A stretch of DNA of 64,000 nt from contig CAUEEP010000742.1 in NCBI GenBank assembly GCA_958450365.1, positions 5,251,001 to 5,315,000 on the forward strand, read 5' to 3'. Shown here piece by piece: positions 32,492 to 43,847 of this stretch; the first letter of the stretch is position 1; each line of letters starts with the position of its first letter. Origin of the DNA: Mesorhabditis belari (lineage: Eukaryota > Nematoda > Chromadorea > Rhabditida > Rhabditidae). Below the pieces are notes generated by a model. That model did no database searches. It worked only from the letters and a program-made list of their open reading frames with translations, and was not told the DNA's origin. A program made the position numbers and the translations under genes.

Positions 32492-33758
32492 CGCGAAATG
32501 AAATGATCGCTAAAATAATACAAATAAATAAGTCTAAGTAAATCATTACAATTCTTAAGCTAAAGAATATTTTGCTTTACAATTTGATAGAAACAAAAAA
32601 ACTTACAAATTTTCTATCAACTCTTTACTAAACAATGTTGGAGTGAATTTTCAGCTTAAATCAACTATAATAATTTTCAACTTAAACCAACCAATGACTT
32701 ATAATCAAAAGAAACCCTTAAAAGTACCCCAAATCTCTATTTTACTCCAATTTTACTCCCACCTTTGTCGGAAGAGTGAAAAATCCGAGTGCGAAAAGAA
32801 ATTGAGTGATTTTCAATGGCATTCAGTGATCACATTTGATAGCTAAAATGAATAAAAATGAAATAGATATAAATTCAGATAAAATCAATAAGCAAAAGCA
32901 ATAAACAATAGCATCGATTTACTGGAAAAGCATTTCGAAGTTGAGAGTTTTGAGAGTACCCCAAGCTCGCTTCCCTTGTAAACATCAAAACATCCATCCC
33001 TTTTCTCCTTTTCCTTTTCTTTCAAAAGCGCTCACATCAAAATAGAGACTACAAAAAGATCCAAGAAATAGAGAACAATAAAGTTTGAAAATTTTTTGCA
33101 AAGAGAGAGCTATCGAATGAAATTGAAGCTTTAAAGAATTAAGGGCTCTTGTTCGTTCGAGATTTTTGAAAGGTAGAAAATGTTTAAAGTTATTTTGAGT
33201 TTCTAAAAGATTCCACAACCCAATTTCTCACTCAAAAGAATCAAAAGAGTGACTAAAAATCAATAAGAAAAGCAGAATTTTCAGGATTTTCCCAGAAAAA
33301 GAAAGATTTTTTGAGAGGTAATAGCAATGTGCTCTTATTTTTTTATGTATAACGCAGATGTTTTCATTCTCATTTTAAGGCCTATCAAAGTTGTTTAAAT
33401 CTCAAAAGTTTTCTCTGCATATCTAGATCTCTTTATTCATATGTTGGACATTATTCCTTTGGACTTTGGACATTATTTTTTAAAAAAAACATCTGAGAAA
33501 CTAAGAGGCAAAACAATGCAACAATCTACAGGGTTTGTAAAAACAACCTTCAAACCCACAGGGTTTGAAGGTTGGTTTTCGCTTTCAAAATCAAAAATCG
33601 GTTTATGAAAAATCATTAAGGAAGCACTGAATTACAGAGTTGAAACAATGCTTACTTTTACTGTTTACTCAATTGATTACTTTGATGCGAAAAACCGATT
33701 CATTGGAATTACAACTGAAGCGGTCAGACTTAGTTATTCTTTATTTAACGATAAGAAA

Positions 33759-34161
33759 TTCTGGCGTTGTGTAGTTTCCGGGTATTTTGAACGGGCCGTC
33801 ACGCTTTGAAGCCCTATAACTTTGTCCTGAGATAATATTTTTCTTAACTTTTTATATCATTGCCCAGAGGACATTTCAGTCTTTCAAATAATACCAAATA
33901 GAGCTTGATTGGATTTTTTTATTCCCATGCAAACAAGGCGACACGAGACCCGAGTTGGATAGGCCTCATTTGCTCAGAGTTGGCTCTAATTTTCTTGGAC
34001 TGGATTATCCAATCAAGTTCTATTTGGTATCATTTGGAAGCCTAAAATGTTGTCTGTACGATGATCTAAAAAGTTAAGAAAAATATTATCTCAATACAAA
34101 GTTATAGGCCTTCAAAGGGTGATTCCCGTTCAAAATACCCGGAAACTATTCTAGAGCCGAA
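33759..34161. mobile_element. Foldback element with arms of about 160 bp
   Basis: The left arm contains TAGTTTCCGGGTATTTTGAA and the right arm its complement TTCAAAATACCCGGAAACTA. Further inside, CTATAACTTTG, AATATTTTTCTTAACTTTT and CCAAATAGAGCTTGATTGGA all pair with the right arm. A short unpaired centre separates the arms. A clear target duplication was not visible, so the ends are approximate. Confidence 0.85.
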
Positions 34162-34731
34162 ATTCTTCACTATTTACCAGTTTTCAAATTTACATATGAA
34201 AACTGGCTTGCCGGTTAATTTAAGGCAATAAATGCAAATTCGATTACAATAGGGAACCCAGCAGTGTTTGTTTTCTATTTGGCGCCAACTTTGCCAAACT
34301 TAGGCAAAGCTCAACTTAAACAACTTAACCCTCAAAAATTGCTATTGTACACATGTGAAACTCCTCTTTTCCCTATCACCAAAACAGTCACATGGCAGCA
34401 AATTCTTGTATTTGCACCAATGATTTGAACAAGGAGAAACACAAGAGATTCCCAATGTTTTCTGTTTTTTTTTCTCAAACCCCACCATGACTCTCTATCT
34501 TCTAATCCAAAAAGCTAAAAGCGAAAAAAAAAGCGAAGCTTCGGTTGAATTTGAAAAGAGTTCTGTTGACCGATTTTCAACTCTCCACCGAATTGTCCAT
34601 TCTCGTATTTGCCCTCTTCCCTCTTCTTCCATTTTTCCCGAAAATTGACTCCTCCTTCACTTCTCTTTTTCACAAAACACAAAAATATCTCTTTGACTTA
34701 AGAAATTCTACGCTTATTTGATCACTTGACT

Positions 34732-35338
34732 TTTTTCTAAACTGCAACTGCTATTTTTGGCATTTGCTCAAGTCAGATTTCTTGATTCTGATTCATCGTA
34801 GCTAGCTTCAGTTCATCGTAACTAGTTCAGACTTGGCATTTGCACAAGTCCAATTCCAAGATAAACTCACCAATCTTTCCTACGGGGCTTGTTTAACAAA
34901 TCCTTTAACAAATCTTTTACTCCACTCTTTTGTCTGTTCTTGATGCAAATATGGATTAAAGATTAACCATGAGAGCTTTCGATCGGAAATTTTCTTTAGT
35001 CTTCAGAGTTATACTCAAAAGTTATACTTTTCTAAACTACAACTGCTCTTTTTGGCATTTGCTCAAATCAGATTTCTTGATTCAGATTCATCGTAGCTAG
35101 CTTCAGTTCATCTTAACTAGTTCAGACTTGGCATTTGCACAAGTCCAATCCCAAGATAAACTCACCGAACATTCCCACGGGGCTTGTATAACAACTCCCC
35201 GCAAATCCTACTCTTTTACTCTGTTCTTGATGCTTTTACTCGTCTGTTCTTGATGCAACAATGGATTCAAGATTAACCATGAGCGCTTTTGGTGGGAAAT
35301 TTTCTTGATCCTTCAGAGTTCAAACTCAAAAGTCATAC
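34732..35338. repeat. Tandem duplication of about 300 bp
   Basis: 34732-35028 and 35029-35338 share TTTTCTAAACT, TTTTTGGCATTTGCTCAA, CATCGTAGCTAGCTTCAGTT, ACTAGTTCAGACTTGGCATT, ACGGGGCTTGT and AAGATTAACCATGAG in the same order at roughly 90 percent identity. Within each unit GGCATTTGC is itself repeated. Confidence 0.9.
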
Positions 35339-36603
35339 AGAGTACAAGATCTAAAAAAATGTTTACATTTATATGGATGCTTTTGATTTCTCCTTTGAGC
35401 CCAAAATTTTGCCTCTTTTTGCAGCGAGGGTGGATGGAAAGAAGACGAATGAAAAGGAAAAAGGCGTAGATAATCGAATCGCTGTTTTCTTTTCTTCCCA
35501 TCTCTTTTATCTCTACTTTCATCTACTTTCCAAATCTTTTGAAGAGCATTTTGCTACTCAAAGCTTTATATTTTTTTTTGCACTGACAAAAGTTTTATTA
35601 GACTTGGAAAAGATCGAAATTTTTATATCCCATTTCTCATATGATCGACTTGTCAAAAAAACTTTTAATCTTTTGAACTCTTTTCGAGGGCTTTTCATTT
35701 GGGATGCCTTTTTGAAGATTAAGACACATGAGGGAAATGAGGGGAATCTGCGACATGAGGGGAATCAGGGACACGAGGGGAATCAGGGACACGAGAGGTC
35801 AGTTGCTGTAATTCTCTCCCTTTCTCCTTTCTCCCTTCAAACTCGATCACTCGATCATCCATTCGAAACTGGCTTCTGGTCAATTTCAATACAAAAACAA
35901 GATTTTTTGAATTTGTTGCTTTTCATGCCGGGCTTACTCACAAGCCGGGCTATTCGATGATCAGATCAACCAAATCTGACCAAGTAACGATGAGACTAAA
36001 AGCTGGGCCTTATCTAGTAGTAAACTGGTCTAGTAAACTCCCTCGATCAGTCAAAACCCGTCATGGACTTTCCTTTTGTACTGTCCTTTTGTACTGTCTA
36101 TCTAAAGATGATCAAAGAACTTCAAAGAATTTTTGCTGACCTTCTGTTTCTTTTTCGATATCTCATTTCGAAAGCTTCAAAATCTTTCACACAAAAAGTC
36201 ATTTTTCCAAGAATTCAAACAGCGTGATGTTAATCTAAATGTTAATCTAAATTTTCAACTAAACTTCACCATTTTCCCTTTTCCGATCAATTCAATTTCA
36301 TCTTCTGTTTTTTGTTTATTTCCAATGTTTTCTCGTGTCCCCAAAAAGGCGTTTCCCCATTTGCCCCAGTGAAGTAACTCATTTTCGTTTTCTTTCCCAT
36401 CTTTCCAAAAATGTTTCTTTTTCTTTACTTGTGCTCACTCATCTATACTCATTGGGATTCCAGGCGGTGACTGAATGAGGGAATAAATGGACACACTTTT
36501 GCCTACCAAAGACAATTATTCGTTTACTATGTTGCCTTTTAATGGTAATTGGTCAAAAAGTTCTAGAACTTCTAGAACAACTCTTTTCCAGTCTGCAAAA
36601 GTA

Positions 36604-36914
36604 TTGGGTTGGTGAATTGAAAACTGCCGGCTATTGTCATATGTGACAGTTTGAGCCCTTTCTTCAAAAGAAACCCATTTTGGTGTCAATGGAAAAGTTG
36701 TAGAGAATCAAAAATCAAGCTTATATCTTTGTGCGACCGCGTAATCGCTCGTCGTCTGGCGCAGGGCTTTTACATAACCCCTTCCCTTCCCTTTGCCGAA
36801 CTAATCTGGCCGGCTCCGAATCCTCAAATTGGACATTGACTTCTCCTCAAGTCAAGGCTAAAATATTTTGGTTTTTTATTAAAAAAATGTTGGATATTTT
36901 ATATATTTTTAAAT

Positions 36915-36954
<40 letters not shown>

Positions 36955-36956
36955 AG

Positions 36957-36995
<39 letters not shown>

Positions 36996-37391
36996 CAGAA
37001 CGATTCAAAAACTGGTTTTCAAGAAATGCGAAATTTACGAATGTTTCAGAAAACTTGCATTTTAAGCGAAACTACTAAGTGTATCCTTTTGGAAATTTGG
37101 CTATAAGCTTCATTTTTGATTCTCTACAACTTTTCTATTGACACCAAAATGGGTTTCTTTTGAAGAAAGTGCTCAAACTGGGACATCTCCAGTCCTCGAT
37201 TTTTGAGTCTCACACTTGTCTCACACACAAACCAAAATCTTACTACGAAAGAGGAATCCGGAAATTGCCTGTAATTGCCGCAAATTGCCAGAAGTCGCCA
37301 ATAATAATGGAAATTATTTAAAATGAATTGATGGTTTTATGTTCAATAAATTTTAGTTCAAAGTCCAGCAGTTTTCAATCCACTAACCCAA
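36604..37391. mobile_element. Non-autonomous mariner-like element, 788 bp
   Basis: The ends TTGGGTTGGTGAATTGAAAA and, inverted at the right, TTGGGTTAGTGGATTGAAAA match over 27 bp with three differences. TA flanks both ends (36602-36603 and 37392-37393). Inside is a second palindrome whose arms include CATTTTGGTGTCAATGGAAAA, on either side of a long poly-A tract. No transposase frame remains. Confidence 0.85.
36918..36990 (+). repeat. Poly-A tract (two runs of about 35)
   Basis: Two A runs separated by TGAG sit at the centre of the palindrome in the mariner-like element. Length in the real genome is probably variable. Confidence 0.9.
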
Positions 37392-39023
37392 TATTTTGAA
37401 TTGCCCTCGATTCCATTTTCAAAGCCTTACACAAAAATTTTGATTTCAAAAATGATGAACAGATCTCGTTTTTCCTTTTTGACATCTAGCCGTCCCGTCC
37501 CATCTCATCTCCATTACAGCATTCTTCACATCAATTATTCTGCAATGTTCTTTTGTTTTTTTCAGTGTTATTTCGTATTTTATCTCCTTTCCGCCGAAAT
37601 TGCCCCCCGTTATCGCCGATTTTTCTTTTTCTTTCCGCCAAAAGCACAATCGGGCCAGAATTTATTGAGCCATTGCTGAATTTTTTCCACGATTTTGCTA
37701 GTATTCAATCTTATTTTTACACAAACATCTCATTGATCCCATTTACCTTTCGAGGAACAAATACAAGTGTCAACTTTAATTCTTGAACTTTGAAGAACTA
37801 GATTCTCTTTCATTTGTCACCCATTTCAATAAGAATCCGTTATTGACTTGAATTCGTTATTGACTTTCTTTTTTCACTGAAAAATAAGGCTTTCCTTTGT
37901 GAAATTTCCGATACTCATCCACCAAAATGAGCTTTTCCCTCCCGCCAAAAGAAGTTTTACATCAAAAATTCATGAGTGCTTTGAGAGGGAATCTTTCGAA
38001 AGAAAACCAAGCGTTTAGCTCTAATTCTTTGGTTTTTTAAGCTAAATCTTTGAAATTAAAAAACAACTAGACTTGTTGCTTTCAGGAAAGTTTGACGATT
38101 TTTCTTTTTCTGTTTTCTGTTTTCTGTTTTCTTCTCGCCTCCTTGTCTCCTTAGAGATCTAACTCTTGCCCGCACAATAAAATGCCCAAATTGCGTGACT
38201 GAAAGAATTCCATTCTTGAGAAGACAAAAGATATCATTAAGAATGAATTTTCTTTCAATGCAGTTTTTTCATTAGAAATTCTAATGTAATTTTCTCTTTT
38301 TTTGGTCTTTTCTTCTATATTTTCTCATAGATCTTCTTATCTTATTAAAAAGTTTTAGAAGAATATCCGATTCTAGAACATAGGATTCTAGTTTTAGTGA
38401 AATTCTAAAAGTTTTAGAACAGCAACAATTCGATCGACAGATTTCAAAACGAATTCCTTCAAAACGGAACAACACGCTGAACTTATAAAGTGAGTTTTTT
38501 CTTGAAAAGCAAATGGGAAATGAGTAGCAATTGGTTTTAATTCTTGAACTTTTGAAGAACTTTAAGTACAAGCAGTATACTTCTTGTGCAAAGACTTCAA
38601 AGGTGCAAAGACTGCATCTTTGAATAAAAGGGCAAGAGTTTCAACACCTAGTTTCTGTCAGAAGAGTTCTTCCAATAGCTTCTTTACACCAAAACTTTTT
38701 AAAGATCAAAACCCATTACCCAGTCAACTCTTCATGATATTCTAAAAAAGAGAAACAAATGCCCAAATCAAATACACCCTTGGGGTTTGTCTAGGCGAAA
38801 AAAAAAGAGAAGCCTATCCAAGTCGCATCTAAAAAGAGAGTTCTGGAGTTGGCAACTCGAGAAATGAAACCAGAGATAATATACGAGAAATACAACGAAA
38901 TCAAAAGAGACTTTGACTAGAAAAGTGATCGAGAGTGCATTTAGAAGACGAAAATTGTGCCGTGGTGAGGGTGTCGATTGGATTGGAGTGTAGTTGAAAG
39001 AAGAAAAGGAAAAGAGGAAAAGA

Positions 39024-42000
39024 ATGGCCCTTCCACCCGCATCCATCCCGTCTATTCACCCGTCCGCCCCATCCATCCCATCCACTCCTTCTTTCCATCC
39101 ACCACCCACCTCTGCTAGACGTATTCCCATGCTTGGTGCCTCGCCACGCACCCAGAGATCACATTCTTCGATACAGGTGAGATTTACAATGTTTACTTTG
39201 TTTTAAAATCTCTTTTGATTGCTTGACTAGCTCAAATTCTCCTAGTGAATCCAAGCCAGACATTCTAGTAGAGACAAGGCACGGCAGACATTCTAGCAGA
39301 CATTCTTGGACTTTGAGCAAACGGAAAAACTTATTGTTTAATAAAATCGACTAATGCAAGTCTTTATGTAAAAATTTTTCATAAATATTACGAAAAAATT
39401 TGATTTTGTGTATAGAAAACTAATATAAGGTGGGCAAAGAGCCAAAAAAAAGCTTAAAGAACTTTACTATGTCCACTTCTTAACCAAAAAAACAAGTCCT
39501 TTCCCCTCTTGAAAGTCCTCAAATTTTTCCATTATTTCCCCGTCAAGCAATCAATCTTTTTCCATTTTTCCCCACAAAAAGAGAGGGTGGAGGGGCTCAT
39601 TTTTAGGCAAAAGACCAAGGGGAGTCCTCAAAAAAGGAAAAAAACACCGCTCCAACTCCATCGAAAAAAAGGGGAAAATCGAAATCGAGGCCCTATTTGC
39701 TTAAAATTGTCGAAAAGAGAAAAACTACGAGAGAAAAACTCCCAAGCTTAATGTCCCGTTTGGCGCTCGTTTTCTCAACCCCCTTTGGGGTTTTTTTTGC
39801 ACTGATTGCCCTCTGAAAAAACTTTCAATTTTGCAAACAGCAAACAAACTTTTCTCTTTTTCTTGAACTTTTCAATTCAACTTTAAATCTAATTCGTTTT
39901 TTTATTTGTTTTTCGAATTCGAAACCTGTAAATTTAGCTCTTTTTTCTGTAAGGAAATAGGAAATGGACGATGACGCAAATCTCTTAGTTCTTTTTGTGA
40001 CGTGGGAATTTCGGAACGAGAAATCGAAAATCCAAAGTTTTCAGAACGATTCAAAAATTGGTTTTCAAGAAATGCCAAATTTACGAATTTTCACAAAACT
40101 TGCATTTTAAGCGAAACTACTAAGTGTTTCTTTTTGGAAATTTGGCTATAAGCTTCATTTTTGATTCTCTACAACTTTTCTATTGACACCCAAATGGGTT
40201 TTCTTGTGACGTGGGAATTTCGGAATGAGAAATCGAAAATCCAAAGTTTTTTTTTTGAAATCTCCATTTCATCATTTCGAAATTGGGAAAATTCATGAAT
40301 TTCTCTGTAAAGAAATGTGGAAAACGGCAAATTTCTGGCGCCACTTCATCTTTTTTTAAGAGAATTTCATGATGAAATCCTTTATTTTTAGCTAGGCAAA
40401 AAAATATTAAACAAATCAATTGCAAATCAACAAATCAATCAAATATTAACATCTAAAGCTTTACAAGACAAAAATTAGAATATTTCTAAAGTTTCCGCTC
40501 AAAATCCTCAATAATCCCTTCAAATTTCTTCAGAGTTAATGCTTTTCCTCAGCACCGTAGCCAGAGAATGGGTTGGTTGATTGGAAAGGCTTGAAAGGAA
40601 AAAGAATGTAATGTAATGCAAAAAGATTATCAAACAAATATTGTCGCTAAAAAGAATGGCAATTTGTGTCAAGTGGTGTGAATGATTCAAAAAAAATAAT
40701 TCTTTTTTATCCTCAAAAGGCGAATTCCAGTTGCCACCCGAGTTCTCCCAGGGAATCACTCAAGTGCCTTTGTTCGCTTATAAAACATCGGATTTTGTCT
40801 ACGATTTGCGGGAAAGTACGTCAAATGATGAAAGAGAAGAAGAAGAGGAAGGAGATCAATTTTTGGAAAGGGAAAAGGAAATACCAAAGAATAAAAAGGT
40901 GGCTTCAAATCTTTCTGGCATAAAAAATTTTGATTTGAAAACTCCTCTGTTTCTGAGGGTTTCTGAAAAGAGTTTTTAGTTGAAAGATCTCATTCATCAG
41001 CGATGGGAAGCAGGAAAAGAACGAGGAGCGATCAACTATCAACTCAATTGTATGTACAAATTTCTCGATGGAAACTACGAGTTGTGTATTCAGGTGAGAC
41101 TTTATAAACCAGCCGAAAAGCCTACTTAATGGTGCTTTGTCGACAGACAAGGCTTGTCGTTATGGTGCAGTCGGGAGCAGGTCTCTGATCTGATCTGATC
41201 TGATCTGAGCTGATCTCTAGCCTACGCAAATCGGGTTCGACTCCCCCAGTGCCACTCAATTTTCACTTTTTTCAGTTTTTAATTTAAATGCACAACTACA
41301 ATATATTCTAAGGTTTTCTAAAGAAATTTTAGTTTTATTGGCCAAAACACGGCCGAGAAAATCGCCGTACAGACAGACAGACACTGCGTTTTTATATATA
41401 GTAGATTGCTTTAGTTATCACTTGACGACGTGAACGATTTGTGTGAAATCTACTTAAAGCTACGCGTAAAGCGGCAAACACACCAATAGATAAGCATAAG
41501 CAAAGCATTTGATACATTTGTTTTGATCTATTTCTGATCTTAAAGATGAATACCTCATACAAAGATGTAAAGGTGAGGTTGGAGGGTGGAAGAGTGTTCT
41601 CCGAATAAACTCCACACCACAAATCTCTTCTCAATTCACCAAACAGCCTATTCTCTATCTCGCCCTTGACAATCATAACAAGTTATCCAAATAAAATTTT
41701 CAAGCTTTAGTTTATTTATTCGAAAGCTTATAAAATCTTTATTTTTGTTTAGTTGAATGCGGAGCGAGGTGAGTTGAGACGGAAGCCGATGCGATTTAAA
41801 TCGATTCGAGAACCCTTTTCTCCACTCCGTTTCAACTTCACCAAGTTGAACGAGGCTGAGGTTTGTGAAAGGATCTAGCTTCGTAGCTTCATAGCTTCAT
41901 AACTTCATAGCTTCATAACTTCATAGCTTCATAGCTTCATAGCTTCATAGCTTCATAGCTTCATAGCTTCATAGCTTCATAGCTTCATAGCTTCATAGCT

Positions 42001-43847
42001 TCATAGCTTCATAGCTTCATAGCTTCATAGCTTCATAGCTTCATAGCTTCATAGCTTCATAGCTTCATAGCTTCATAGCTTCATAGCTTCATAACTTTCA
42101 ATTTTTATCGGCAAATTGTTTACCAATCGTACAATTCTTTCAGGTGATGTTGTACCTAAAATGCGAGGATCGGCCGATCACGAATGACCCGTTAGACAGG
42201 CATCTGGTGAGTAGCAAATTAGCACTTGTATTTTGCATAATAAAACACTTAACTCCCTCTGGAGTAAGGGAGATCAAGTGCGTTGTGGTGTATTGGTTAG
42301 GGTAGTTGCCTGGTAAGCGAAAGGTCGCGGGTTCGAGTCTCGGCGACGTACCAGTTTTTTTCCTAGTTCCAACTAAACAATGCTTTCAGGTAGCTGTCAA
42401 CGCATCGCCATTGACAAAATACCACTCTCTTATCATTCCCACCGTCAACAAATGTTTGCCACAAGTAAGTCAAGCTCATGCTTCAAGACTTATTCGTACA
42501 ATTAAACCCTACCTTTTTATTATTGACACATCAATTTATCTAGGTTCTGACAGCAACCGGTGTCCGGGTGGCTGTTGACATGATGTTATTGGTAGTCGAT
42601 GAGACATTCCATGTTCTTTTCAACAGTCTTCTCGGTCATGCCTCTGTCAATCATCTTCATCTACACACTCTCTATTGGCCCTATGATTCGGATCTCGTTA
42701 ATCGAGTAAGCTTTCTGAAGAAACTTTGGATAAAGCTTTTGTTTCTTCAGCGATTCGAACCGTTGGGTGATATTAAAGACGCTTATGTGATTCGTCCGCC
42801 AGATTGGTTCTGCAGTGCCTTCGCTTTTCAATTGCTCAACAAAGATGGATACGAGAAATTTATGAGGTTTGTGAAAAAAAGCTTTTCACAGCTTTCCACT
42901 GCAGTATAACTTGGGGAAATTTCAGCAACTTGACAAAATGTGTCGAGTTTTTGACGGAACGAGATCAAGCGCATAATGTTTTCTTCACAAGAGCTCAAGC
43001 CGTTCGTTTGGATGGAGCGTTGAGGGTGGAAGATCGGAGAAATGAAAGGGGAAGATATGTGACTGCCTATGTTTTCCCGAGAAGTAATATGCATGGTAGG
43101 TCATTCATTTAGAAGTTTATTAAATAGTAATCATTCATTTTACCGCACTAATTTCAGGTGCAAAACCGCCAACGAGTTTCAGTCCAGCCGCTTGTGAATT
43201 GGCTGGCTGTTTGACAGCTTACACGTATCGGTGAGTCGAAATCTTTATTTTTTTTGAAAAAAGAAGTCTACTTGTAAGTAAATTCAAGACAACTTATGGA
43301 CCTAATTATATATAAATATTCAGTTTCTTTGAATCGGTCACCGAACAAGCAGCGGTGCGTGTGATCGAAGAAGAAGCCCTTTTACCAGAAGAGCGTTTCT
43401 CGAATCTCTCCACCGATCTCGGTTGTCTTCTTGCCGGCCGTCCAGTCATCAATCGACCTGCTGCCTTTTCACAATTAGAAGGATTGACAAGTCCCGAAAT
43501 CGATGAGTTACACGATTCTTTCCAAGTAAGCAAGAGAACTTCTAATCGTAAGAAATCGATTTTAAAAAGCTACTTTAGCCATAAGCCAATTTCAGGGACA
43601 GGTAACGCGTTTTCACATGCAAGAGTAGTGTTCATTTGTCTCTCTCAAATAACTGTCCTAGAAGTGTTCTGTACTTTTTGAGGCTTGCTTTCATTCTTAT
43701 TCATATTAAACTATTTTCACGGATTTGTCTTTTAGTAGAAAATTTTAGACTTTCGAACCGCACTCACCAGCGAGAACGCCGCGAAACGGACGACCGAGGA
43801 CAAGTTCAGCCGATGCACTTTTCATGTCAAGACTGAAAATCGATTGA
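39024..43847 (+). CDS. GDP-D-glucose phosphorylase
   Basis: Exon 1 (39024-39176) encodes a Pro/Ser-rich start, MALPPASIPSIHPSAPSI, and splices in phase 0 to LPPEFSQGITQVPLFAYKTS with DFVYDLRE. Then LKDLIHQRWEAGKERGAINY, QLNCMYKFLDGNYELCIQLN, PFSPLRFNFTKLNEAEVMLY, VNASPLTKYHSLIIPTVNKC, and the HIT-type active-site region GHASVNHLHLHTLYWP. RFEPLGDIKDAYVIRPPDWF, YVTAYVFPRSNMHGAKPP and FSPAACELAGCL follow, and the last exon ends SADALFMSRLKID, stop at 43845-43847. This is the GDPGP1/C. elegans C10F3.4 family, which phosphorolyses GDP-D-glucose, a wasteful mimic of GDP-mannose, and is cytosolic. Introns hold a decamer minisatellite and two tRNA-like sequences. An unrelated first exon is possible because the N-terminus is poorly conserved in the family. 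Confidence 0.92.
39995..40250. repeat. Insertion of mariner-interior sequence flanked by a 47-bp duplication
   Basis: 39995-40041 and 40204-40250 are the same 47-bp sequence (TTGTGACGTGGGAATTTCGG and onward) with one difference. Between them, 40042-40203 matches the interior of the mariner-like element at 36997-37155 (for example TTTTCAAGAAATG and GCGAAACTACTAAGTGT) without either transposon end. It lies in the first intron of the GDP-glucose phosphorylase gene. Confidence 0.9.
41150..41256 (+). other. tRNA-like sequence with a pentamer expansion
   Basis: TATGGTGCAGTCGGGAGCAGG resembles an A box and ATCGGGTTCGACTCCC a B box with a pairing T-arm, ending CAGTGCCA. Between them TGATC is repeated several times, enlarging the middle. 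The acceptor stem does not pair. It lies in an intron of the GDP-glucose phosphorylase gene. Confidence 0.4.
41878..42095. repeat. 10-bp minisatellite (ATAGCTTCAT)n
   Basis: About 21 nearly perfect copies of the decamer fill an intron between the exon ending KLNEAE and that starting VMLYLKCEDR. A few units read ATAACTTCAT. The coding frame on either side is intact. Confidence 0.95.
42279..42351 (+). tRNA. tRNA-Thr(GGT)-like sequence, possibly a pseudogene
   Basis: The 73-nt sequence has an acceptor stem TGCGTTG/CGACGTA (7 of 7 pairs, two of them wobble). Its anticodon arm is GTTGC/GCGAA around loop CTGGTAA, giving anticodon GGT, and its T-arm is GCGGG/CTCGG around TTCGAGT. A box TGGTGTATTGG and B box GGTTCGAGTCT are present and a run of T follows, as for a Pol III terminator. 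The D-stem pairs weakly and the T-stem has a mismatch, so activity is doubtful. It lies inside an intron of the GDP-glucose phosphorylase gene, same strand. Confidence 0.5.

Larger units (their letters stand above)
32492..39023. other. 6.5-kb gene-poor region rich in repeats
   Basis: No exon pattern or recognisable protein was found. It holds a foldback element (33759-34161), a tandem duplication (34732-35338), a mariner-like element with a poly-A tract (36604-37391), and AT-rich sequence that also must carry the divergent promoters of the methyltransferase and GDP-glucose phosphorylase genes. A small repeat, GAGGGGAATCAGGGACAC, occurs near 35740-35795. Confidence 0.5.

Noticed and set aside
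35373..35960. 195-aa open reading frame with HEGNQGHEGNQ repeats
   Set aside because: The repeat comes from a small DNA tandem repeat; the rest is AT-rich, without splice or family support.
41878..42095. CRISPR-like array
   Set aside because: A 10-bp unit with no spacers is a minisatellite, and the host is a eukaryote.
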